This document shows, one piece after another, positions 1 to 5,704 of a stretch of 5,704 nt of DNA. A program made the translations under genes and the position numbers. Positions within the stretch are counted from its first letter, which is position 1; each line of letters starts with the position of its first letter. The stretch covers positions 1,028 to 6,731 of the forward strand of contig DPWF01000386.1 of NCBI GenBank assembly GCA_003526435.1, in the 5' to 3' direction. The notes beneath the pieces were generated by a model. The model made no database searches, was not told the origin of the DNA, and saw nothing but the letters and a program-made list of their open reading frames with translations. The DNA comes from Chitinophagaceae bacterium. Its GTDB lineage: Bacteria; Bacteroidota; Bacteroidia; Chitinophagales; Chitinophagaceae.

Positions 1-1
1 C

Positions 2-166
2 GATGGGGTAACAGTATTTCAACTGATATTGAGTATGGTATTCCTGATACTCGGTTTCTTTGGAACCACCTGGCTCGCCGCCAAAATATACCGCACCGGT
101 ATCCTTATGTACGGTAAAAAAGTTACCTGGAAAGAGTTGTGGAAATGGGCGGTGAAAAAGAATTGA
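2..166 (+). CDS. ABC-2 type transporter permease, C-terminal fragment (5' end outside window)
   Basis: An open frame runs in from the left edge and stops at TGA 164-166, giving 54 residues. The fragment starts with a hydrophobic membrane helix (about residues 5-27, containing FQLILSMVFLILGFFGTTWL). It ends in a short basic cytoplasmic tail that includes AAKIYRTGILMYGKK followed by KELWKW. From memory of the family, a last helix followed by 'A-K-I-Y-R-x-G-I-L-M-Y-G-K-K' is the usual C-terminus of Bacteroidota ABC-2 (NatB-like) export permeases, which work with an ATPase subunit in the inner membrane; the substrate cannot be told. It converges on the minus-strand catabolic operon and is unlikely to belong to it. 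The call rests on a short tail only, so the family is likely but not certain. Confidence 0.7.
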   Translation, partial: DGVTVFQLILSMVFLILGFFGTTWLAAKIYRTGILMYGKKVTWKELWKWAVKKN

Positions 167-181
167 AATAAGAAATAAAGA

Positions 182-278
182 ATAAGGTTACAAGATACAA
201 GGAGTAAGATACAAGAGAGGAGTAATATTCAACTCTCTTGTATCTTACTCCTTGTTTTTCTTGCCTCTTGTTCCTTAT
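182..278. repeat. Long imperfect palindrome between convergent genes, built from short AAGATACAAG units
   Basis: The gap between the two convergent genes is purine-rich on its left half and pyrimidine-rich on its right half, and the halves pair. The core is a perfect 23-bp inverted repeat, 197-219 with 233-255. Pairing resumes outside it: 190-194 (ACAAG) with 267-271 (CTTGT), and 182-187 (ATAAGG) with 273-278 (CCTTAT), separated by small internal loops and an unpaired stretch on the right arm. The left arm has internal direct repeats: AAGATACAAG at 192-201 and 206-215, with its reverse complement CTTGTATCTT at 237-246, and GGAGTAA at 201-207 and 219-225. The repeated make-up suggests a dispersed intergenic repeat rather than a plain terminator, but copy number cannot be seen from one window. 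Confidence 0.7.
197..259 (+). terminator. Strong hairpin terminator for the + strand permease, possibly bidirectional
   Basis: A perfect 23-bp stem (197-219 / 233-255) closes a 13-nt loop (220-232) and is followed on the + strand by a T run at 255-259. It begins 31 bp after the permease stop codon. This is the form of a Rho-independent terminator for the + strand gene. On the minus strand the same stem lies about 35 bp past the GntP stop, but it is followed by mixed sequence, not a T run. Termination of the catabolic operon here is therefore plausible but less well supported. The stem is not GC-rich and is unusually long for a simple terminator. Confidence 0.6.
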
Positions 279-289
279 TATTCCTCTGT

Positions 290-1600
290 TTAAATCGCCA
301 GATTTAATAATAGCACTCCAATTATCCCAAGTACCGATATAATGGCTTCCATTACCGACCAGGAGAGGAAGGTTTGTTTGAGGGTGAGGTTGAAAAATTC
401 TTTAAACATCCAGAAACCGGAATCATTGATGTGAGACCCAAATACACTCCCGGTTCCTATGGCGAGCACCATGAGTTCGGGTGATACATTGCCTGCTGCT
501 ACCAAAGGAGTAACCACACTTGCGGCTGTAATACCGGCAACAGTGGCAGAACCAATGGCAATCCTGAGCAATGCAGTAACTACCCATGCAAAAATCAATG
601 GCGGCATCTGCCATTTACTGCTGAATGCTGCAATGTATTGATCCGTTCCACTATCCTGTAATACCTGTTTGAAAATGCCTCCTGCTGTAATGATGAGTAG
701 AATAACAGCAATACCAGAAATGGCTTCATTCAGCCATTTGGTGATGGTTTCCATACTATTGCCTCTCTTTAACCCAAAAACAGCAATTGCCAGAAATACA
801 GACAGCAGTAAGGCAATTGTTGGATCGCCAATAAACAACAGTACTTTCTTTAATAATTGATCTGGTAAAAAATAATTAGCAATAACTGCGATGGTAATCA
901 GTATTACCGGTAAAAGACCAATCAGGAAACTGGGTAAAGCAGCCGGCAACTCTTTACTACTTTTTTCATCAGTGCTGAATAAAAAGGATTTGATATTTAC
1001 TTCAGTGTTTTTTAATAAACGACCCAGCAGCGGACCCGCAACAATCACCACAGGAATAGTAATGATGAGCCCATAAATCAATGTTTTTCCCATATCGGCT
1101 TTAAATGCATTTACAAGAAATACCGGGCTGGGGTGGGGAGGAAGAAAACAATGAGTGGTGGATAAAGAAGCTGCCATGGGAATAGCAACGTATAGTAATG
1201 GCAACTTAGCCTTATGAGCAATGGAAAAAACGAGCGGCACCAATATCACAAAACCTGCATTATAATAGAGTGGAATGCCAATAAAAAAACCAGTCAGCAT
1301 TATGGCCCATTGAATATTCTTTTCTCCAAAACCATTGATCAGTGTTCTTGCAATTTTTTCTGCCGCACCACCCGCTTCCAGTATTTTACCGAGTATGGCA
1401 CCAAGACAAATAATTAAAGCCAGTCCACCCAAAGTATTGGCCGCCCCTTTTTCAATTGATTTAATAATCTGCATAGGCTCCATTCCCAGAAAAATACCAG
1501 ATAGTATGGCAACGATAAGTAATGATAAAAACGGACTGACTTTTTTGTAAGTCAAAAAAAGTTGCAGGCAAATCGCAAATAAAATAACAAGCAGTTCCAT
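290..1600 (-). CDS. GntP-family sugar-acid:H+ symporter (gluconate permease family), likely aldonate importer
   Basis: This 436-residue inner-membrane protein has about a dozen hydrophobic segments across its whole length, and its size is normal for GntP permeases. Family-type motifs are visible: GIPLYYNAGFVILVPLVF (108-125), LPPHPSPV (153-160), ITAGGIFKQVLQDSG (304-318), RIAIGSATVAGITAA (346-360) and GSHINDSGFWMFKEFF (388-403). Members import gluconate and related sugar acids with protons. The ATG at 1598-1600 is the natural start: it lies 19 bp after the xylanase stop and leads directly into the first membrane helix, with no clear Shine-Dalgarno. It is the last gene of the minus-strand cluster. 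Sitting with a sugar-acid dehydratase and a lactonase, it probably imports the pentonate (xylonate or arabinonate). E. coli yjhF, a GntP-family gene beside the xylonate dehydratase gene yjhG, is a known parallel arrangement. Family is near certain; substrate is inferred. Confidence 0.93.
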   Translation of the reverse strand: MELLVILFAICLQLFLTYKKVSPFLSLLIVAILSGIFLGMEPMQIIKSIEKGAANTLGGLALIICLGAILGKILEAGGAAEKIARTLINGFGEKNIQWAIMLTGFFIGIPLYYNAGFVILVPLVFSIAHKAKLPLLYVAIPMAASLSTTHCFLPPHPSPVFLVNAFKADMGKTLIYGLIITIPVVIVAGPLLGRLLKNTEVNIKSFLFSTDEKSSKELPAALPSFLIGLLPVILITIAVIANYFLPDQLLKKVLLFIGDPTIALLLSVFLAIAVFGLKRGNSMETITKWLNEAISGIAVILLIITAGGIFKQVLQDSGTDQYIAAFSSKWQMPPLIFAWVVTALLRIAIGSATVAGITAASVVTPLVAAGNVSPELMVLAIGTGSVFGSHINDSGFWMFKEFFNLTLKQTFLSWSVMEAIISVLGIIGVLLLNLAI

Positions 1601-1619
1601 ATGTTTGAATTGGATGTAT

Positions 1620-2777
1620 TTATTTTTTTACAGGAATACTCAGTACTGCCTGCAATGCAGGCTTAGGTTGTTTATTCCTGTTCCATAACAAAGGATAATT
1701 GGTACGGCCAGGTATAGGGTAGTCGTTTTTCCAGCTCATACCATCATGAATACCCCAACAGGTAACCCGGGCTATTTTATCTTTTTTCCTGTAAAAAATA
1801 TCAAACAATTCTCTGTACCGATTGGTTAATTGTTCCTGTACATCATCGGGTAATCCATTTTGGTAAGGATCAAGAAATGTTTTGAACTCTTCAAGTTGAA
1901 ATTGCCTGTCGCTCATACCCTGACCAATAATTTGCCCTTCTTTGGTCAGTGGTAACACATCCACATCCAATTCGGTGATCATTACTTTCAGACCGGTTGC
2001 TGCATACGCATCAATAGCTGATTCAATATAATCAGTTTTAGGATAATTGAGTCCCCAATGTCCCTGCATACCTATGCCATCAATCCTGATGCCTTCCCGC
2101 TGTAACATGTTAACCATACGAACAATACCATCTCTTTTTGAAGGCCGCCATGCATTAAAGTCGTTATAGTATAATTCGGTATCAGGTGCGTATTGACTGG
2201 CAAATTTGAATGCATATTTTACAAGTGTGTCTCCGTTGCCAAAAGCATTTACCCAACTGGTGGGCCTGTAACTGCCATCATTGTCAATCACTTCATTTAC
2301 CACATCCCATGCATGTACCCTACCGGCGTAACGACCAGCTATTGTTTCAATATGACTGCGCAGGCGTTCAATCTGTTCTGCTTTACTGTTGGGTTTTCCG
2401 CTGGCATTGGTAAAGAACCAGGCAGGAACCTGGTTGTGCCAAACAAGTGTATGCCCTACAATAAACATTTTATGGGCTTCACCAAAAGATACAAATGCAT
2501 CTGCCGGACCAAAATTGAAAACACCGGGCTGCGGGTTAATCAAAGCCGCTTTCATAGAGTTTTCAAGTGTAATACTGTTGAACTGTTTGGTAACGATCTC
2601 CTGCGATAATTGATCGCTACCCGAAACAATGGCATCATTTACGGCTGTGCCCATCAGGAAAGCATCTTTATAAGCTTCTTTCAATGAAGTGGCAAACTGT
2701 TGAGGTTTGTTGGTAAAACTAAACGCACAGTACAAAACGGTAAAACATACAACAACATTAATCCGGTGCTTATTCAT
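1620..2777 (-). CDS. Exported endo-1,4-beta-xylanase, glycoside hydrolase family 10
   Basis: This 385-residue protein hydrolyses internal beta-1,4 bonds of xylan with retention of configuration. All hallmark GH10 motifs are present in order: ENSMK (72-76), GHTLVWHNQ (108-116), WDVVNE (157-162) with the acid/base Glu162, YYNDFN (203-208), GIGMQGH (234-240), ITELDV (267-272) with the nucleophile Glu269, and WGIHDGMSW (341-349). The N-terminus (MNKHR, then hydrophobic residues to about 20) is a Sec signal peptide. Cys17 is not in a good lipobox, so a soluble periplasmic or secreted enzyme is more likely than a lipoprotein. The catalytic barrel fills nearly the whole chain: there is no carbohydrate-binding module and no obvious type IX secretion tail. 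The start at 2775-2777 lies 21 bp after the preceding gene. Its place inside a sugar-acid operon suggests that xylan-derived pentose feeds that pathway. Confidence 0.96.
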   Translation of the reverse strand: MNKHRINVVVCFTVLYCAFSFTNKPQQFATSLKEAYKDAFLMGTAVNDAIVSGSDQLSQEIVTKQFNSITLENSMKAALINPQPGVFNFGPADAFVSFGEAHKMFIVGHTLVWHNQVPAWFFTNASGKPNSKAEQIERLRSHIETIAGRYAGRVHAWDVVNEVIDNDGSYRPTSWVNAFGNGDTLVKYAFKFASQYAPDTELYYNDFNAWRPSKRDGIVRMVNMLQREGIRIDGIGMQGHWGLNYPKTDYIESAIDAYAATGLKVMITELDVDVLPLTKEGQIIGQGMSDRQFQLEEFKTFLDPYQNGLPDDVQEQLTNRYRELFDIFYRKKDKIARVTCWGIHDGMSWKNDYPIPGRTNYPLLWNRNKQPKPALQAVLSIPVKK

Positions 2778-2798
2778 GTGGCAGTAATTGTAATTGGG

Positions 2799-3635
2799 TC
2801 AGGCAACTGAATTTACCAGTGTACCGATTGAACTGATACTTATTTTAATTTCATCATCACTTTGCAAAGTGAAACTACTGTCAGGTACAATTCCGGTACC
2901 GGTCATGATCAAACAGCCAAAGGGGAAAGAGGCTTCACGATACACAAATGAAACCAGTTCTTCGACTGTTCGCTTCATTTGAGCAAGTGTGATAGATCCG
3001 TTAAATACAATATTGTTGTTCCTGAGAATAGTTAATGAAATTTCTGTATGCTTATCAATGGGCTGGTCACTGATGTAAACACAGGGCCCAACTGCGGCAC
3101 AACTATCATATGTTTTGGCCTGTGGCAAGTACAAAGGATTTTCTCCTTCAATACTTCTGCTGCTCATATCATTGCCAATGGTATAACCAATAATTTTCCC
3201 GGAAGATGTTACAACCAGCGTTAATTCGGGTTCAGGAACATCCCAGGTACTGTCTTTACGGATCCTCACTTTTTCACCATGGCCTACCACACGATGTGGG
3301 GTGGCTTTAAAAAAAACTTCAGGTCTTTCGGCCTCATAAACTTTTGCATAGAAATCGGCGCCGCCACTGTCTTTACTTTCTTCCTGTCGGCCAATTTTAC
3401 TTCTTAAATAAGTTACACCGCAGGCCCAAAGCTCCTGCTGCCTGCCAATGGGTGGTTTTAATGCAGACTCATCCAGGTGATTAACCGGAACCGCTTTTGC
3501 CGACTGAATCCAGTTGATCGCTTTTTTTAAAACTTCATCATCATTAATAAAACTGCTCCAGTCTTCTCCTGCTGCGAGGTATAGTTGATCATCCTGTTCC
3601 AGAACAATACCATTGAGTAATTGATAAGCCTTCAT
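2799..3635 (-). CDS. FAH-family 2-keto-3-deoxy-pentonate dehydratase (KdaD-like)
   Basis: This 278-residue cytoplasmic protein has the fumarylacetoacetate hydrolase C-terminal fold. The metal site is visible: Glu135 and Glu137 in PEPEL (134-138) and Asp156 in GNDMS (154-158). Further matches are ELWACGVTY (68-76), the [18 protein letters not shown] block (98-115), [12 protein letters not shown] (165-176) and a TGTGIVP loop (245-251). As I recall it, Sulfolobus KdaD has the same blocks and the same Glu-x-Glu to Asp spacing. KdaD dehydrates 2-keto-3-deoxy-D-arabinonate to 2-oxoglutarate semialdehyde. The protein is much shorter than Caulobacter XylX, which does the matching step for xylose. The start at 3633-3635 is 4 bp after the lactonase stop (TAA-AAAT-ATG), so translation may be coupled. 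The substrate here, D-xylonate-derived or arabinonate-derived, cannot be told from sequence; a diketo-acid hydrolase role is possible but fits less well. Confidence 0.85.
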   Translation of the reverse strand: MKAYQLLNGIVLEQDDQLYLAAGEDWSSFINDDEVLKKAINWIQSAKAVPVNHLDESALKPPIGRQQELWACGVTYLRSKIGRQEESKDSGGADFYAKVYEAERPEVFFKATPHRVVGHGEKVRIRKDSTWDVPEPELTLVVTSSGKIIGYTIGNDMSSRSIEGENPLYLPQAKTYDSCAAVGPCVYISDQPIDKHTEISLTILRNNNIVFNGSITLAQMKRTVEELVSFVYREASFPFGCLIMTGTGIVPDSSFTLQSDDEIKISISSIGTLVNSVA

Positions 3636-3639
3636 ATTT

Positions 3640-4632
3640 TTATTTTAAACCGATGCGCAATACCCGCATGTCGTTGGTAATAAATAAAGTTTTTTCATCG
3701 TCAGATAATGCCACATTGGAAGCAGCTTCATCCAGTTTAATTTTGCCGAGTAATACTGCATTGCGATTAAAGATCCAGATACCACCTGGTCCAGTTGCAA
3801 ATACAATTCCTTTACTGTTTATTTTCAATCCGTCGGGTAAACCTTTTCCGCCCTTTTCCATCCTGGCCGTGTAAAATATTTTCCCATTTTTTAAATCACC
3901 ATCCACAACATCATAGATATACCAGTTTGGTTTAGCCGGATCAGAACAAGCGATAATCAGTTGTTTTTCACCAGGAAAAAAAGCGATGCCATTGGGGCGT
4001 GTAATACTATCTGTTAAAAGAGCGACTACTCCATTTTTTTTTCGGTTGTACACACCATTAAATGGTATTTCTTTTTCCGGGTCATTATCATTTTGCATGG
4101 GCAGGCCATATGGAGGGTCACTGAAAAAGAGATCACCCTGTCTGTTATACACAGCATCATTCGGACTGCTGAAACGCTTACCCTTATAGTGATAGGCCAG
4201 CCTGAGAAATCTAGGTTCGGGTTTGTCTATAGTAGTTTCCATCACTGCCATCTGTCTGTTTCCGTGCTGACAAAGCACAAGATTTCCCTGAGTGTCGAGT
4301 AACAATCCATTACTGCCTGGTTCCTTACTTTTAGAGATTGAAGTGCCGCTATATCCTGATGGGCGCAGGTAGATTTCTTTGCCATTGGCCTCAGTCCATT
4401 TATAAATGGTATTGGTGGGTACATCAGAGAACAAAAGCATTTTATATTTTTTTATCCATAGTGGTCCTTCGCTCCATTCAAAACCCTCAGCAATGATGTC
4501 AGCTTTGCTGCTTTTGTCGATTACCTGATCAAGTGCAGGATCAATGCGTTCAATAATACCTGTTGATTTGTATTGACCAAATGAAAAACAGCTAATAGAT
4601 AAACCAATGATAAGTGCAGTAGTTCTTTTCAT
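3640..4632 (-). CDS. Exported SMP-30/gluconolactonase-family sugar lactonase
   Basis: This 330-residue six-bladed beta-propeller hydrolase opens aldonolactones to aldonic acids, using one divalent metal. Likely metal and substrate ligands are Glu55 in WSEGP (53-57), Asn158 in SSPND (155-159), Asn214 in RPNGIAF (212-218) and Asp267 in PDG (266-268), in the order known for the family. Residues 1-19 form a signal peptide ([19 protein letters not shown]) with probable cleavage before Gln20, a common Bacteroidota pattern. Cys15 is a poor lipobox. The enzyme is therefore expected in the periplasm or outside the cell. The start at 4630-4632 follows the dehydratase stop by 9 bp, and its own stop is 4 bp before the KdaD-like gene. 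With a pentonate dehydratase on each side in the pathway, a xylono- or arabinonolactonase role is the best guess. Other lactones remain possible. Confidence 0.88.
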   Translation of the reverse strand: MKRTTALIIGLSISCFSFGQYKSTGIIERIDPALDQVIDKSSKADIIAEGFEWSEGPLWIKKYKMLLFSDVPTNTIYKWTEANGKEIYLRPSGYSGTSISKSKEPGSNGLLLDTQGNLVLCQHGNRQMAVMETTIDKPEPRFLRLAYHYKGKRFSSPNDAVYNRQGDLFFSDPPYGLPMQNDNDPEKEIPFNGVYNRKKNGVVALLTDSITRPNGIAFFPGEKQLIIACSDPAKPNWYIYDVVDGDLKNGKIFYTARMEKGGKGLPDGLKINSKGIVFATGPGGIWIFNRNAVLLGKIKLDEAASNVALSDDEKTLFITNDMRVLRIGLK

Positions 4633-4641
4633 GATGATGAT

Positions 4642-5704
4642 TTAATGTGAATCTCTGGTAACAACAGAGCCTGAACTTCCCTGAAGAAAATCAAGATCTG
4701 CACCTTTATCTGACCCCATTACATGTTTAATATACAGGCTTACATAACCCCTTGTAGCAGCGGGTGCCGGCGCGTTCCAGTTGGCCCTTCTTTTGGCTAA
4801 TTCATCATCCGGAACATCAAGATGTAATTTTCTTTGTTCAACATCCAATTCAATCATATCTCCATTCTGTACAAGTGCCAGGTTACCGCCAATGGCCGAT
4901 TCGGGCGATACATGCAGTATGGCCGTACCATAAGCAGTACCACTCATTCTTCCGTCACTGATGCGTACCATATCCCTGATTCCTTTCTCCAGTATTTTCT
5001 TAGGTAAAGCCATATTACCCACCTCAGGCATACCCGGATAACCAACAGGACCTACATATTTTAAAACCATTACACAGTTTTCATCAATGTCCAGTTCAGG
5101 GTCATCGATTCTCGCATTATAATCTTCAATGCTTTCAAATACAACGGCTCTTCCTTTATGCTTCATTAAGTGTGGAGAAGCGGCAGAAGGTTTTATCACA
5201 GCACCATTCAATGCCAGATTACCTTTCACCACCACACAACCTGCTTCTGCAATTAAAGGTTGTTCATAAGAACTGATCACTTCTGTATTATAACAATCTG
5301 TCTGTCCTGCAATATTCTCATGATGGTTTTTACCAGTTACAGTTATTACATTTTTATGTAGCTGGTCGCGCAATTCATGCAATACAACCGGCAAGCCACC
5401 AGCATAATAAAAATCTTCCATCAGAAATTTTCCGGAAGGCATCAGGTTAACCAATAATGGAATCCTGCTTCCGAGTGTATCAAAATCATCGAGTTGAAGA
5501 TTCACGCCAATTCTTCCTGCAATAGCCATGAGATGAATAATAAAATTGGAAGAACCTCCCACCGCTGCATTTACCTTGATGGCATTCTCAAATGCTTCAC
5601 GGGTCAATATTTTATCAATTGTGAGATTCTCTTTCACCATCTGTACAATTCTTCTTCCACTAAGCTGTGCCATTACTTTTTTCCTTGAATCGGCCGCAGG
5701 TATG
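4642..5704 (-). CDS. IlvD/Edd-family sugar-acid dehydratase, C-terminal part (5' end outside window)
   Basis: This is the C-terminal part, about 353 residues, of a [Fe-S]-dependent dehydratase. The frame stays open to the right edge: the codons before the Met at 5673 read IPAADSRKKV and continue the family pattern into GRRIV, so that Met is internal and the true start and the cluster-binding cysteines lie outside. Visible blocks, numbered from Met5673, are ILTREAFENAIKVNAAVGGSS (22-42), AGGLPVVLHEL (91-101), GNLALNGAVIKPSA (151-164), GPVGYPGMPEVGNM (208-221) and SDGRMSGTAYG (239-249) with the presumed catalytic Ser244. R-M-S-G-T-A-Y-G and Y-P-G-M-P-E resemble pentonate/hexonate dehydratases (xylonate, arabinonate) more than valine-pathway IlvD, which usually reads D-G-R-F-S-G. 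It converts an aldonate to its 2-keto-3-deoxy acid. It is the first gene of the visible operon. Family certain; substrate inferred. Confidence 0.92.
   Translation of the reverse strand, partial: IPAADSRKKVMAQLSGRRIVQMVKENLTIDKILTREAFENAIKVNAAVGGSSNFIIHLMAIAGRIGVNLQLDDFDTLGSRIPLLVNLMPSGKFLMEDFYYAGGLPVVLHELRDQLHKNVITVTGKNHHENIAGQTDCYNTEVISSYEQPLIAEAGCVVVKGNLALNGAVIKPSAASPHLMKHKGRAVVFESIEDYNARIDDPELDIDENCVMVLKYVGPVGYPGMPEVGNMALPKKILEKGIRDMVRISDGRMSGTAYGTAILHVSPESAIGGNLALVQNGDMIELDVEQRKLHLDVPDDELAKRRANWNAPAPAATRGYVSLYIKHVMGSDKGADLDFLQGSSGSVVTRDSH

Larger units (their letters stand above)
290..5704 (-). other. Putative sugar-acid/xylan catabolic operon (five genes, promoter outside window)
   Basis: Five minus-strand genes follow each other with gaps of 9, 4, 21 and 19 bp: dehydratase, lactonase, KdaD-like dehydratase, xylanase, GntP permease. 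No gap is long enough for a terminator, and no convincing internal Bacteroidota-type promoter was seen, so one transcript starting beyond the right edge is likely. The start codons lack clear Shine-Dalgarno boxes and have A/T-rich leaders, as is usual in this phylum. No regulator gene is visible in the window. Confidence 0.7.

Noticed and set aside
182..278. CRISPR repeats or a transposon end in the intergenic palindrome
   Set aside because: There are no regularly spaced identical repeats with unique spacers, no transposase gene and no target-site duplication; the units form a single hairpin.
459..1550. Several 60-71 codon + strand frames opposite the permease gene
   Set aside because: They overlap a complete GntP gene, match nothing recognisable and have no start context or spacing of their own.
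1601..1619. Internal promoter for the permease gene
   Set aside because: The 19-bp gap is too short, and no convincing Bacteroidota -33/-7 pair was found in the end of the xylanase gene by eye.
2193..2609. Open frame of 138 codons on the + strand, antisense to the xylanase
   Set aside because: It lies wholly inside the xylanase gene, whose motifs are intact. Its protein is rich in Cys, His and Tyr without any recognisable domain, as expected of a shadow frame.
2700..2777. Lipoprotein signal for the xylanase at Cys17
   Set aside because: The residues before the Cys are V-L-Y; Tyr at -1 does not fit a lipobox. A normal Sec signal is preferred.
4642..5673. Full dehydratase gene starting at Met5673
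   Set aside because: The frame remains open upstream with family-like sequence (IPAADSRKKV), and the Fe-S-binding N-terminal part of an IlvD/Edd protein would be missing, so the gene is cut by the window edge.
4642..5704. Valine/isoleucine-pathway dihydroxy-acid dehydratase (IlvD)
   Set aside because: The active-site block reads R-M-S-G-T-A-Y-G rather than the usual R-F-S-G, and the neighbours are sugar-acid genes, not ilv genes.

Overview
The window looks like a chromosomal piece from a Bacteroidota species, probably close to the Chitinophagaceae. The basis is a moderately AT-rich sequence, very short gaps with no clear Shine-Dalgarno boxes, a '...FGQ' signal-peptide end typical of the phylum, and proteins whose wording recalls that group. 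This placement is inference; no marker gene is present.

Layout. Positions 2-166 (+) carry the last 54 codons of an ABC-2 type membrane permease that enters from the left. Positions 167-289 are a short intergenic stretch between convergent genes, filled by a strong hairpin: a perfect 23-bp inverted repeat inside a longer imperfect palindrome. From 290 to the right edge every gene is on the minus strand, with gaps of only 4 to 21 bp, so this looks like the downstream part of one operon. In transcription order it encodes: (1) the C-terminal part of an IlvD/Edd-family sugar-acid dehydratase, whose start lies beyond the right edge; (2) an exported SMP-30/gluconolactonase-family lactonase; (3) a fumarylacetoacetate-hydrolase-fold protein closely resembling 2-keto-3-deoxy-D-arabinonate dehydratase (KdaD); (4) an exported GH10 endo-1,4-beta-xylanase; (5) a GntP-family sugar-acid:H+ symporter.

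How they may work together. The set reads as a non-phosphorylating, oxidative pentose route of Weimberg type, coupled to xylan breakdown. The xylanase cuts xylan and the pentose is oxidised to a lactone. The lactonase opens this to the aldonate (xylonate or arabinonate), GntP imports it, the IlvD/Edd enzyme makes the 2-keto-3-deoxy acid, and the KdaD-like enzyme makes 2-oxoglutarate semialdehyde. Missing from the window are a pentose dehydrogenase, a 2-oxoglutarate-semialdehyde dehydrogenase, a beta-xylosidase and a regulator; some may lie upstream, past the right edge. The enzyme families are well supported by motifs. The pentose specificity and the pathway are inferred from family membership and gene order.
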